In this document: positions 11,277 through 23,200 of the stretch, in pieces
Layout of the letters: every line of letters starts with the position of its first letter
How positions within the stretch are numbered: position 1 is the first letter of the stretch
Assembly (NCBI GenBank): GCA_000708835.1
Contig: DF237131.1
Span: 88,882 to 152,881, forward strand
Direction of reading: 5' to 3'
Source: Klebsormidium nitens
Taxonomy: Eukaryota > Streptophyta > Klebsormidiophyceae > Klebsormidiales > Klebsormidiaceae
DNA length: 64,000 nucleotides
Position numbers and translations under genes: made by a program
The notes under the pieces: generated by a model
What the model was told of the DNA's origin: nothing
The model's input: only the letters and a program-made list of their open reading frames with translations
Database searches by the model: none

Positions 11277-14200
11277 TCATCCATTGCAATTGTCAATCTG
11301 TAGCTCGTCCAGTATAATACTTTGACCTGTGTAAGGGAGTTCGCTCAAGAAGTCATTGTCACGATTCTCTCCCGTTGCCGCAGGTATCCGACCTAACAAT
11401 AATCTCTCAACATCTTCTGCGGAGTCCCAAACGTGTACCGTCGCTTCGCTCTTATACCCACTCTCGACATTCTGTAGTCGCTTCAGAAGAGGAAAACTGC
11501 AGAATCGACGTCGCATCAGACCAAGCGAACCGCGAAGTGGGTTTCTCTAAGAAGACTATAGTCGCCGTTAAGTGGCAAAATGTCACGCTCTGCTTCTGGA
11601 AAGCGTCACGCTCTGCTTTGAGTAAACCGACAGATCTCTTTCTCAGGACGAAAACCCAACCTAAACCAGGCTCTATGTCAGACACAGCACGTTGAAGACA
11701 GGCTTTGTCTCGCAAATGTCAAGAAGCACTAGGATTTGAATCATGTTGTCTCAATATCAACGGGCTCGAACTTTGTTTCCCGTGCGTGCCACCCGCAGGG
11801 GAAACACTCCTTGGAGCCAGCTGTCCGTCGAAACGCACAGGCTACACGGGAACCAATGCTTACTTCCTCCGGAAAACCGTGTCAATCTCTTCCAATCAGA
11901 CTGACCCCCCACCATAACATGTTTGACGTATCCTTACGCAAGGTTCACATGGAGACGTTTCAAGCGGACTTGGGTGGCTACGCGAAAGCGAAAGCCAAGA
12001 CCTTTCCTACTCGACCCTTTGATTCCCACCTTTCAGAAATCTGTGATTTTGAGAAAGGGTAAGCTTCAAGAAGGACTTACCCCGCCCTCGCTAGGACATG
12101 GTCTCCCCGTCGGAGCCTCAGACTGGGGCAGTAGTCGCCGCCCCCAACCCCCAGGTAGATGACGTGGAGCCCGTCTGGCCGGGGGTCACCCACGAGCTTG
12201 TCGAGAATCAGTCCCTGCAAGGGAAACAATCTAGTCAGCTGTTTGGAACTGCGTGGGAGATCAGTGAGGTCAATCTCGGGCGACATACCGCTGTTTGCGT
12301 CAAATCTGCCATCGGGTTCCAAATGCTCTAACCATGGTTCCTGATCTTGAACCGCTCGATCGATGCCAAGGAGGGCATCGGACGGCTCAGAATCAGGAAC
12401 CAGCCTCAAAAGTCTTACTGCGCGGAGATGTACGCAGATTCTCCCGCCTTATGCCACTAACGAAGCCGAGACAACGGAAGGAAGAAGCAGTAGGAGCCCC
12501 GAGGGAGAGCCGACTGTTGATTGGAACACGTCCAGCAGGTCACGGGCTCTATACCAACGTAGGACGGCAGGACGACACCAGTTGCGAAACAATATGCGAT
12601 AGCTGGCGCCAAATGATACTTATTCCTAAGACGAAACGATCCAAGCAGTGAATTGGTACGGAGCCGCCACTTGCGAAACAACGTGCAACAGCTGGTTCTA
12701 AAACTCATGTTTCGCAAAGACGAAATGAATCAAGTAAAAAGAATCAGTTGAAAGGCGCCAGTTGCGGAACAATCGCAGAAGCTGGCTCCCAATGGATATC
12801 TGCTTTTAAGACGATATGATCCAAGCATGGAATTACTACGGAGGCGCGCCAGTACCTTGCACATGTTTGGCGGGCATAGGGGGCAGCCGTGGGGTGGCAG
12901 CCCTAGGGAGTGGAACGGAAAAACGCGAAGCGCACCCGAGGAGTCGATCTCCGCCGGGTTTGTGTGTACGGAACTGAAGCAGTCCGTTAGGTCGTGGGCG
13001 GCAAGAATGGTGGCGATGAAGTGGGAGTTGGCGTCGCTGACAATGTGCAGAGAGCACCTGAAGGCGAGTACGGACAAGGCAAATCAGGACCTTGCGAAAC
13101 CGCAACTCAATTGATTTTTGAAAAAAGTTGCCGCCAATTTGGGCTGGGAACGGAACGGAGAGATAAAATGGAAGCTGTCATCGTTTCCAGGGTTCTGTTT
13201 ACTTTGAAGAGAAGAGGGAGCGGTTACGTGCTAGAGTGACAGATTACACAATGTTGTGCATGGTTGCACGATATGTTGAGGACGAGTTAAGTTCCGTGTT
13301 GGATTTCAAGACGTCTGGCGATGAGGATGAAGAAGGACCTGGCGTCGCTCACAATGGTGTGGCGAACAGCGACTTACAAGAAAGACAACAAGCTTCGATG
13401 CAAGACGAAACTGATGGTTGCAGGGGTGGGGAAAAACGTCGGAGTTGGCCTCGGCATTCTTTTGGATAAAGATGAAAAAGACAAGTGCAGCCAAGAAGGC
13501 TGCTGGAATGTGTGACCTCATCAGGGTTTCTACGTCAGCAAATTCCCTGTCCGCGAATTCAATGAATTGCAAGTTCGATACAGTGTTTAAACTTGGTTAA
13601 GCATGGCCAATTTGGTTACACCACATATCAGACCGAAAGCACACCAAGTGCCAGATTGACTTTATTGAAAGGACAGACAAGTTCAGAACGCACTTCACCA
13701 TCTTGAAAGACAGCTGGTGCACTACGGCGATTGGGATCGTACACAGGGCAAACTCTGGGTCGTTTGACGGCGTCCTACCGGAGCTTCTCCCTCCCTACGA
13801 CCGGAGCTCACTCATAAGAAATCCAACTTTCCTGTTGATCATTGACGTGATCGTACCACTTTACTTTGCCGTCTTTGTCGTGACAGGAAACATCGGGTTA
13901 CAAGAAGCTCACAAAGAAATGGTAATCAGAGCCACGAGAAAGCATGTTATAATTTTCCTCACCCCAATGCTGCCGTGCCTCGGATGGCCCTATCCATTGC
14001 TTTATGGAGGGGGATTCGGGGGAGGCAAGCATCAATCTCAGGCAAAGTCCGCCCCCTCAGGTGTAGCTCGTGCATCATGCGATCCTGGACAACCAATGAG
14101 AGGCGCTAAACCCAACCAGATTGACTACTGTTGATTTCAGGTTTCCTGACAATGACCAAAGGTCTGGGTGAGCTCGTGCATAACCTGTTCAGGAGCCCTT

Positions 14201-14928
14201 TGCCAATTCCTGGATAGGATTCAAAGGTCTTTTGGAATGCACGTAATCACAATCTATAATCCTTTCTTGAAGCTCCTGAAGAAAGAAAGGAGAGCGAGTG
14301 CCTTCTGTGTTCGAACGTGATGACAAATCTGGTAACTTTGCATCTTCTGACATATAGTTGTGTCGAAGTCCTGGCAATTGCCTCCATACTCAGTCAACAC
14401 GTAATTTCACTTGAACAGTGGGAGCAGAGAACCCAGAATGATACCTGCTCAATGCAATTGGCCAATCTGCAGATCTTCTAGCCCTCTCTGAAATCAAGAC
14501 TCACATGTGGAGTCTCTCCACAATCGAAAAGACATACCCAAAATCAAGGGGAAAAAAAGAGGGAGGGACCTTGCACCCCGCAAAGCCCCTTTGATGTGCT
14601 GGTGGTAAGCTATTTCGAAGCCTGCCAGCTGTTCCTGGTGCGCATTTGACCAAGTTCGCTCAACCACTACATATGAACTGTTGGCACACAACCAGGCCTG
14701 GGTCAACTTCTGGTTAGGAGATGACCAGGCTCGGTTAAACTCTTTGATCAACAGCTAGCGAATCCCTGTGTTGCTCACCATAAGCTGTGTCCAGGGGAGC
14801 TCCTTTCTGAGGCTCAGCATGAGGTCGCCCGCTCCCAGCTGCTCCACTACATAGGTGTCGCTGTTGTCATCGATCAGCGTCCAATCAAAATCGAAGATGA
14901 CCAGAAACTTCGCCGCCAATGAAGTCAT
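11277..14928 (-). CDS. PHOSPHO-type HAD phosphatase (PHOSPHO2/plant pyrophosphatase-phosphatase family), at least four recognised exons
   Basis: Recognised exons are 14928-14779 (start Met; nucleophile motif F-D-F-D-W-T, Asp13/Asp15), 13057-12856 (H-I-V-S-D-A-N, then H-T-N-P and C-P-P-N-M-C-K), 12214-12081 (G-L-I-L-D-K-L...C-P-S-L-R-L-R) and 11496-11277 (C-terminus, TGA). Borders are GT/AG and phases agree among the last three. The stretch between the first and second recognised exons must encode ~30 more residues. Candidate pieces are near 14177-14133 (V-M-H-E-L) and 13560-13480 (E-T-L-M-R-S), but I could not join them cleanly. Family members dephosphorylate small phospho-compounds such as pyridoxal phosphate, phosphocholine or pyrophosphate; some plant members respond to phosphate starvation. 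Oddity: the usual G-D-G-x-x-D motif reads G-V-G-G-G-D, so its first acidic residue is missing (GTT where GAT/GAC is expected). Confidence 0.75.
12336..12401. repeat. Imperfect inverted repeat in an intron of the HAD phosphatase gene
   Basis: Ten outer bases (GGTTCCTGAT / ATCAGGAACC) pair perfectly, and the inner bases pair with a few mismatches, giving a 66-bp hairpin. It lies in the intron between the exons at 12856 and 12214. It may be a small fold-back element. Confidence 0.55.
12579..12850. repeat. Three diverged ~90-bp tandem repeats
   Basis: Units start near 12579, 12668 and 12759. Each opens with CA(G/C)TTGCG(A/G)AACAA, continues with a CAGCTGG/TAGCTGG/AAGCTGG word, then AAGACGA(A/T), and ends near GGCGC. 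The third unit abuts the 3' border of the exon ending at 12856. They are intronic and non-coding in appearance. Confidence 0.6.
13310..13372 (-). pseudogene. Decayed copy of the HAD phosphatase VSDAN exon inside the gene
   Basis: On the minus strand this reads T-I-V-S-D-A-R-S-F-F-I, closely resembling the working exon at 13057-12856 (H-I-V-S-D-A-N-S-H-F-I). Nucleotides match over ATTGT(G/C)AGCGACGCCA. The similarity stops within ~60 bp, and the rest of the exon (H-T-N-P, C-P-P-N) is absent. It lies upstream of the working exon in the same orientation. Confidence 0.5.
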
Positions 14929-16322
14929 GGTACGCCCGTCAAATTGACAAATAAGATAGCAGCTCTACATGTGTGCAAGTGACAAGTCAGACAGTCTACA
15001 TATCCTTCCCTTGAGAAACTCAATTTCGAACTCCAAATCTCCTCCCACATACTGCCGGAATTGCGAAGCACACCACAGAGAAATCTCTCAAAGCTTTCAT
15101 GAATGCTGGCCCAACTCGATACTATTTTCGAGGAGGCAAGCTTGATTTCCCAGGCTGCGGCCTTTGGCTTAGCAATCTGTGCACTTCAGACCACCATGAG
15201 CTGCGCCTGTCCGACTGTCGCCAGCTTGATCATCATGCATCCGCTGCATGAGCTGCGACCTGGGCCATTCATCATCACATGAGCAAGCACTGAACTTAAA
15301 GTGGGCGTCGGGGTATAAAACCCCTATTTTCCAGGCAGAATTGGGAATCGGCCGCGTTGCCGTAGCTCAGGTGTCCGCCTAAACCTGGCGTCAAAGTCCG
15401 AGGTCCTGGGTTCAAATCATAGAACTTGTACTTTGCCTCTTCATTTTTTGTCACATCTGGTTATTACGGCAGGCTTTTGGGGCCATACCGGGTACCTGAT
15501 CTAACCCGAGACATGCCATCTGACGATCAGAGATTGACCATCAAGAATTCGGGCTGATCGAACGGCGGAACTTATGTCTAACGCGAGTCTACCGGGCAAG
15601 TACGCCTTGACGTCATGCAACTTCGGCGGTACCTCTAAGCCTAAAAGTACCGTACCAATGCACCGCGGTACGCTGACGGAAATCTGATGTCACTAGCAAT
15701 CGCTACCGTTCGATCGATGGCGCACCGATCGAGCCGATGGAATCCTCAGCGTCCGATCAAAATGGGACCCGCGGGTCCCACGCCCACTTTAAGTTTAAGC
15801 CTCAGCCTGCACCCGTGAGTCTTCCTTTCCGATTTTGTCTTTGTAAGCCGTCCGTCATAGAATCGGACGATAGAACATGCTCAGAAATATTGCTTCAAAT
15901 TTGAAACTCCAGACTAGTTCGCATGAAACGCTAGGGGCACGACTGTTTCTGATGTCACAAATCTGCACAGAGGGATCAGCAACACAGGAGCGCGCTAGGT
16001 TTCTGTGGAGGAGAAGGGTTTGAACGTCAAGCTGTCACCATCACCGGCGTTCTTTCCGGGCGCCCTCAACGCTCCTCCGCATGCCGAGTCTCGAGAGGTT
16101 CTTTGCTCTTTCATTCTAGCCACTTCATAGAGCTTGGAGCTTTCAGTTTCTCGCCGCTTCCCTTTTCGAAGAAGTTATAAGGCTCATGCCGTTGCCGATT
16201 CGAAGGGTTGGTTGTTGAATAGGTCACGTTTGAAACAAGGTCTGCAATACCTGGAGCCTTTCTACTTTGAACCACGCCCGCAGACTCGTTGCTTGGTCTG
16301 AGCGTTCCCGCTTCAAGTAGAC
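14929..16322. other. Intergenic, shared upstream region of divergent genes
   Basis: This lies between the 5' ends of the HAD phosphatase (-) and UPF0472-like (+) genes, so it should contain two promoters. Apart from the tRNA-like sequence at 15355-15425 nothing is recognised; several short GC-rich palindromic words occur around 15600-15800. The minus-strand frame at 16111-16671 overlaps the first UPF0472 exon and is not supported. Confidence 0.45.
15355..15425 (+). repeat. tRNA-like relic (possible SINE head or tRNA pseudogene)
   Basis: A box-A-like TAGCTCAGGTG (about 15370) is followed ~40 bp later by a box-B-like GGTTCAAATCA, the spacing of a Pol III internal promoter. A short stem CGCC/GGCG with a 7-nt loop sits where an anticodon arm would be. 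The acceptor and T stems do not pair well and position 33 is not T, so this is not a functional tRNA. A T-run follows at ~15445. Confidence 0.3.
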
Positions 16323-18604
16323 ATGGGGAAGAAGAGGAAGGCCGAGACCTCGGGGATGGAGGAGGTGGAGAAGGGGCTGTACTCGTCTTTCTGTGCGGCA
16401 GCCAACTCCATCTCGCAGCTGTATACCCAGGCGCAGAGTCAGCAGCGGCTCTCATTTGCGGCTGGCCAGCGTCATGCCATGGTGAGCTTTCAAGACTCTG
16501 AAATGTAAGTTTGACGTTAAGCTTTTGTTGCATGCTGAACCCTTCTCTAGGTCTTGGCTGAAAATACTCTTGACTGTGAAGGTATCCAGTAAGCAGGTTG
16601 GTCGGAGGGTTTGAGACCAAGCGGCCTGAGTGTCCCTTGTCTGTGTTGTTGAGAGGCTCTCCTCGTGCCACACGTGCCCTTTAAGTGGTCCATTCCTTGC
16701 TGCAATGTGACAGATTTGGAGGATCACTCTTAACAGGGTTCATCCATTTTCACTGTTTTGTCACTGACCTGCTGGACAAGTGAATGGGCGTCCCTTGGGT
16801 TGCATGACATAGCCCATTGGGGTTTCAGCTGCACTTGGCAAATAAGAAATGGGTCACTGAAAGCTGAAATGAAGGAAGCTGCTACTATTGAACGGGGTTC
16901 CTAAGGCACTCGCTGAGTACGGTTTGGCCTATGGCCTGGATTGCGTTGGTGGTTGAAAGCTGAGGCAACCAACAGGTTGTTTGGAACTCATGCAGAACCT
17001 TTCATGCAGTTCAAGCGGTGTAACATGACCACTGACCTCTTCCGAGCTTTGCTGACCTTTGTCAATCTTCCCATTGCTCTTCTTAAATACTCCTGTTCAA
17101 GTCGATCACACCTACACGCGGCACCAATGTTGCGCAGCTGGTTGTAGTCCGCCTGCATTTGGACGCCTCAAGTACTTCATTGTCACCTCCTTTGATATGA
17201 GGTCGAGTGACCTTTTCAGCAGTTTTCAGGTGCATTTTGCAATCTGGCATGCAGCGCGGATACTCCCCCTGAGCAGCTTCCCAAGTTCGTGCTCACGAAG
17301 TTTGTACGGGTGCCTGCAGGATCAAGTTTACCAATGGGTGCTCCGGCAGCGGGATGCAGGCGCCACGCAGCTGTCGGCCGATCAACTCCTCAACTTTCTC
17401 CAGGTAAGATACGCTCTCTGCGTAGTTTGGATGAGAAACTTTGCTTGCTTGCTTGCTCAGCACCTCAATGGATGGCTGTGGGACTGCGTATCGACCTTGT
17501 CCTAAGCTTGTGCTTCGTCGCCTTGTATGCCATGCATATTTCCATCTGTTCGTATGCTCCATTTGCGTATACTACTGTGGTTTCAATATTTTGTTAGGTC
17601 ATGCTTGATGGTATGCAACTGCAGTTCTTCGTTGCATTACGACCCTTACTTGGCTTATTGGTCCCTGAGGCAAGGCCATCTGACACACTCTCTTGCATTC
17701 TGACAGAGGGAACTAGACACGGGAGACATTGCCGTCTCGCACTTCAGCCAGCAAGCGGCTGCAGCGACCGCCCCCGCGCCAGCAGCATCCCCCCCCCCAG
17801 CAACTTCCATCTCGCACCATGCTCGGGTCCTGTCCTCCCACCAGGCTCAGGCTAGCGGCCAACCGCCTTTGCCGCAAACCAACTCACGGGGGGGTCACGC
17901 TTTCACCCCCCTAGACAGAAGCACGGATCTGGCCCTCATTGACAACAAAGCACAGATGTTTGGAGGGACGAGCCCTCAGAGGCGAGTGTTGGGTTCATTT
18001 GCGGGGCAGTGGACACAGGGTGGGGGGTACGACAGGGGCCGGGCGTCGGGGCCGCAACACCAGGGGGGGGCTGCACCTGGGATGTTTGGGGCAGCGACGG
18101 TGAGTGCTGTGGTCTGGATTGAGCAACTTTCTTTCTCCAGTGTCCTAGTCGAGTGATTACTTCCAAAGAAGGATGCTTATGAGTAGTAACAAATGGTCTC
18201 TGAAGTGATTAGGAGGGCCGGAATTTTTAGAAGCTGGTAAGAGTCGATTGTCAACGCATACTGGAGGATTCTTCTAGGCAGTCTGTTGAGTCTGTTGAGC
18301 CAGTGCTGGTGCTCGCATGTTCCAGACAGCAGCTATTTGGTACTTCTTTGCTTGGAGCGCCAGAGCTTTGCAAAGGTTGAGGGTGAAACTCATTGGCGAG
18401 TCGTAGGATCAAGCCTTGCGCATGGGAACGGATGCTTCTTATGCTGGGAGTTGTCTCACACTTCTGTTCGCCCCTTCCATTCATCTGCAGGCTGAGGTGC
18501 CTGGGGGTCTGGACGGGCATCAGCATATGCCAAATGGCGAACCCACCCAGGAACCAGAACAGCAGGGGGGTTACGGCGGGCCTGATGACGACTTCATGAT
18601 GTAA
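16323..18604 (+). CDS. UPF0472 / C16orf72 (HAPSTR1)-like protein, plant form, four exons
   Basis: Exons are 16323-16481, 17320-17403, 17707-18099 and 18491-18604. All introns are phase 0 with GTGAGC, GTAAGA and GTGAGT donors and CAG acceptors; the product is 249 aa. The N-terminus M-G-K-K-R-K is followed by G-L-Y-S-S-F-C-A-A-A-N-S-I-S-Q-L-Y-T-Q-A-Q and S-F-A-A-G-Q-R-H-A-M. Exon 2 adds D-Q-V-Y-Q-W-V-L-R-Q and L-L-N-F-L-Q. This helical N-terminal half is the conserved part of the plant UPF0472 proteins and resembles animal HAPSTR1, a nuclear stress-response regulator that works with the ubiquitin ligase HUWE1. The C-terminal half is Gln/Gly/Pro-rich and probably disordered, ending D-D-D-F-M-M. 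A basic start suggests nuclear location. Function in plants is not well established; family assignment is strong. Confidence 0.85.
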
Positions 18605-20273
18605 TGTAGCTGAACGGCAGCGTTTGCCGAGCAGGCCCTCATTCTTTCTCTCGGAGACGGCTGAAGGGACGCCATGTGAGGAGCAATAAGCTGTAGCACA
18701 ATCGAAGTCGGAGCCTAGCGACCTGTTAGAGCGCACGCTATATGGGCGACCAGCGAACCAGCATATTGCTAGGATTGCGTCCCAACTCAGGGACGTGCAT
18801 CCTGTTGTCAAGAAGGAAGGGCTTTGCTGTTCTCGAGCAATCTGCTCGATAGTTGCCTTTTCTTAGAGGGACAGGGGCTGATAAGCATGCTAACACGTCA
18901 CACTGTTCATCCGAGTAGAGAGGGTCAAGTAGTTTAGGGTAGTGGGTGTCCATATCAGCCCGTTAGCTGTGTCTACAACAGTCCGTGTTGCCACACATAT
19001 TCTGGCTCTGTGTTCCAGAGAAGCTGAACTCTTGATGCCAAGCACTCAATCGACAAGTCTTGAATCACGCGATCTCCTACGACGATCTTGGGACTGGAAA
19101 GCTCTGCAAATGTAGTCTGTTTACACGGAATGAGAAGTGAAGGTTCTCTCTCGAAGCACATATTGTCCTGCTAAGTTCTGAAACGAGGTGCTTCCATACA
19201 TGGCTTCTAACATGCCACCATACGTACTATGATGCAGTCTGACGGTCTGCTATGATGATAGTATGATTACGTTGTCTAGCATTCGCACCACCACGTCTAG
19301 GCGCCTTTGCACGCTGCCGCCATGACGGACCCAGGGGCTCACTTGTGGATCCCAGCTGGCCGCCGGCCTGTGCATGTGCCGTCTCGGTCACTGCAAACGG
19401 CTGTTAGCATGCTCACATGCATATAGTGCATTCGTTGTTATTCACATTTTGCTACATTGGACGCGTCGTGAAGCATTAATTTGATCATGAATGACAAAAC
19501 CGAGCTTAGATTCTCTGATGAACGAAGCGACAAGCTTGTTCGTCCGAGAGATCCACAATGTTGCTTATTCACTTTTGCAGCCGCCCAATTTCAAGCCTCA
19601 TGATGATGAAGCTAGAGAGACAATTACATCTGCGCCGCGGGCTCCGATTTACTACCCAATGCTCAGGAATTTTATAAGACCGCTGGGTCCATCTTGGGAC
19701 TCGAGGGCATTTTGCAACGCTTACAAAGGCGTGTCCAATCACCTAGTAGGCCCGTTGCCAATGTGCGCGCAGCATTATCGCTACACGAAGTCTTTGATCA
19801 AGACTCTAAATTGCACGATCGGGTCACTGACAGAGCTTAACAGCATTCTGAGGCTCTCTGCAAGTCAGGACCATGAGCAAGTCACGCATTGCTGTAACAC
19901 GCCATCCGGAGTGCAAACTCCCAAATTGGCCGAGTGTGCTACCAACGACTTCTTACTTCAAACACAAGCATGCAGCCGACGCACCTGGATCGTTCTCGCT
20001 TGCATCTTCCCAAGTTCACAATCGAATATATATACAACTCGGAGTTGCACCCTGTGCCATGCGACTTGGAAACGCTGAATCGCATGAGTCCACCTTCGAT
20101 ATACACATGAAGCTCATTGTAAGGCTTCCATTCATTGGCAAAACGTAATTTGAGAAGGTCTTTCGTACATGGTGTCAAAGAATTGCTCACTACTCTACAT
20201 AAGTGCATCCTAAGAACATGCCTTGGCCTCTTCAAGCATGCCTGTTTTGACTCTTGCGGCTGCTCTTACCACT
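18605..20273. other. Intergenic, no supported gene
   Basis: This sits between the convergent 3' ends of the UPF0472-like gene and paralogue A. A 195-codon frame at 19491-20078 has no recognisable motif and no splice or codon pattern like its neighbours, so I leave it out. No repeat or RNA gene is seen. Confidence 0.45.
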
Positions 20274-23200
20274 TCAATCTACTTCGTACATCTGTAACTG
20301 CTGCCCTTGGAGCTGAGCATCTTGATCCTTCGGATCGGCATCTGCTGGCACATCTGCTTCTACAGGCTGCTCACAAAGCTCGATCAAGTAGCAAACGGTG
20401 TCGACGGACGCCGTCTCAGCTGCCTCGCTGCATTCCGACACCGTGTCTTCGTACTCTTCATCGTCTGACGGCAGGTTGCGCCTTTCCTCTTGGAACCTCT
20501 TGAAAGGGTCGTCGGCTTCCTCTTCTTCTGGCGGAGGGGGTGCTGAGAAAGGATGGTAATGTTCCATGAGAAGGGGCTCCTCGCGCTCTATAGCCTTCTT
20601 CTGCGGGCGGTCAAAGAATCCTTTCCTGATGGCCGACTGCGAGCTCACCGTTTCCTTATCCCGCGTCTCGAGCCCCTTCGCATTCCCTGTTCGCAGAGAG
20701 TCTGCCTCTGACTTGCTCTCCCTGAGTGCCACGTGTCGACTCATGACTCCCGTGCTCGTAGCTAGCCATCCCCTGCTCTCGTGCATCCGTCCGGATCTCG
20801 CATGGCCCCTCCAACCGTTACTCCCCGTTTCCTCTTCGTCACTGCTCACGTCATCTTCCTCGCCGCCGAAACGCCCTTCCAAACCAAAGCGCCCCAACTC
20901 CCAGCCCCGCGAGCCCCCAATCTCCTGATACTTCCTCCCGCTGGTGGCTTTGACGGCGAATCTCACCGTGTCTTTCACCGTCCAATTGGCGACCAGTTCT
21001 GATGCCAGCCTGTCTCCTTGTGTCGCCCGCTCCCTCAGCTCCTTGACCATGTTCATCTCCGCAGCCGCGACGTTGGCAGCGTCGGCGCCGCCCTTCAGGA
21101 GCCGCTCGCAGAGGAAGAACGCGCAGGGGTGCAGCGCGTCGTGCTCGAGAAACGCGCGCACCAGCTTGTCGTAGGCGGAGTGCCCCTCCATCGCGGCCGC
21201 GTGCGCGCGCATCAGGAACTCGCGCGCCGCGCGGTAGTCGCGGTGGCCTGTCCCCGTCTCGCTCGCGCGCAGGACGCGCTCGTGCAGAGCATCAGCGTCG
21301 CAAGTGCGCTCGAACTCGTCCACCATCTGCAAACGGATCTGGCAGGCCTCAGACGCGAGCATCTGAATCGACTGTCATTTCGGAGGATTCCTCACTGGGG
21401 GAGATCGCAGACAGTCTGTCTAGAGTAGCCTCAGAGACCCTGTGGGTAGCGCCGGAAATCCGGCGTAGAATACGGTTAGCAGGCATCCTCTGCAAAGAAT
21501 GATTATCTTCGCAGAATTTTTTTTTGATGGCAAACAGAGGTACGAGAAATTTAAGAGAATTGGGCCGAAGATTCATTACTCCTCAAGTAGTACCATAACA
21601 AGGACTCTTGTCGGCTCGAATCGTGACCCCTTGCTTCTCGATCATCCGAAAAATGCAGAAGACAGTGCTCGCACGCTAGAAGAGACGTCTGATCCAAAGG
21701 ACTACGCAAACAAATTTCTTGATTATTTGCCACGTACCGACCGAGCGTTCGCGTCCCCGTAGACGTCCGCCCGCTTGTTCAGAAAGTTCAGCGCCATCTC
21801 CAGAGGCTCGCGGAGCGCGCGCGTCCCCGCCATCTGCAGCTCGCGCACCAGCTCACGCACCCGGGCATCCTTCGGTGAGCGCGCGCGCATCCATTGGAGC
21901 AGCACCAGAAGCAACAGTTTCGTCGACTCTTCATCTCCGGAAGTCACTCTGGGCGTCGGTTTGTGGGCTTTGTGGAGCACGTCCACCTGTGTGACGGCGA
22001 GTGTACGTCAGCAAAGATTAGGCATCAAACTCTGCACACTCTTGTGGCCAGAGAGTGAGTCTTTGCAGATTCGTGGCCTTGGCGTGAAAGGGTTTTGAAC
22101 AAGCAAATGAGTAGGCGAATCAAAAGAGGACTCGGCGAGTGCAGGCTTGACAGGCAGGAGTGGTGTTTTGATCTTCATGAAAGGATTCATATGGGTCCAA
22201 GGAATGCTTGGATGTTCCATTTAGAACGAATTGTATTGAGAAAGTGATTGTATACAGTCCTTCCAAAAGATGACAATACGGAACATACAGAGAGTTTGCA
22301 GACAAGGTGCTACACTATACTCAGAGAGCTCACCAATTGGCCGAAGCAGTCTTCTACATCCTCGTTTTTGGGTTTGAGCCGTTGGACATCCTTCTCCATG
22401 ACAGATAAAATTCTGCAGGAACACATATTTTCTTCAATGAATGCAAGGAGATCCAGGCAATGCAACTTAGGCAGCAGGCGCAGCCAAATGATCCTATGAC
22501 TAAGTTTCAAGATCATTCTGTCATCACAAAAAACGCTGTGCGATCCAGTTTCCTCCTTGATTCCTTCTTTATAAGCAGAGACTAGGAAATTTGTCCAGCA
22601 TAAGCTCAAAGAAACCAGCAAGCTGCTTGTCAAGTGGCAGAAGATCAGACCTACCGCTTCGTCCTGACCACCAGCTCGTTCCGTTCGTCAATCTTGGCGT
22701 TCCGCTTCGCGTGCTTCTTGCAAGAAGCCTCTTGGCATACATCCAGAACCTCCACTGCATCTTCGGTTTCCAACCCCGGGTGCGCTCTCAATGTGTCCCG
22801 TTCGATCTGATCCAGCAGAACTCTCACTCCCTGCGCGTCCCATTGGTTGGCCAGCACGTTGAGCTGCGTCAGCAGGAGAAGAGCCTGCATTTCCTGTGTC
22901 CTCAAGCGTCCGAAAAGATACTCGAGCACTGCAGACCGGAGCTGCATGTGCATCTTGCAAGGTTCTTCATCTGGGAGAAACTCGTTGTTGTCTTTCTCTG
23001 TCATCGAATCCCAGATCTTGATCAGCTTGTTGCGCAGCCCGATCGGTCCGCTCTCCTTCCTGCACTCCTCCAATTCTGAAAGCTTTCGTGCTGCAGCGCC
23101 ATCCCTCCTGCTTGCGTACTCCTCGAGCGTAGCGATCACGATGACGCCATGTATCGCACTTTTGACTTCTGGCATGTCTACCGCGAAAGATGTTCGCCGT

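Noticed and set aside
12827-13114. 95-codon plus-strand frame
   Set aside because: It is the antisense of the well-supported V-S-D-A-N exon of the HAD phosphatase.
13703-14134. 143-codon plus-strand frame with a hydrophobic stretch
   Set aside because: Lies antisense within the HAD phosphatase gene and overlaps a candidate exon; no family resemblance.
19491-20078. 195-codon open frame on the plus strand
   Set aside because: No recognisable motif, no splice context, and composition like the surrounding non-coding DNA; a frame of this length can arise by chance here.
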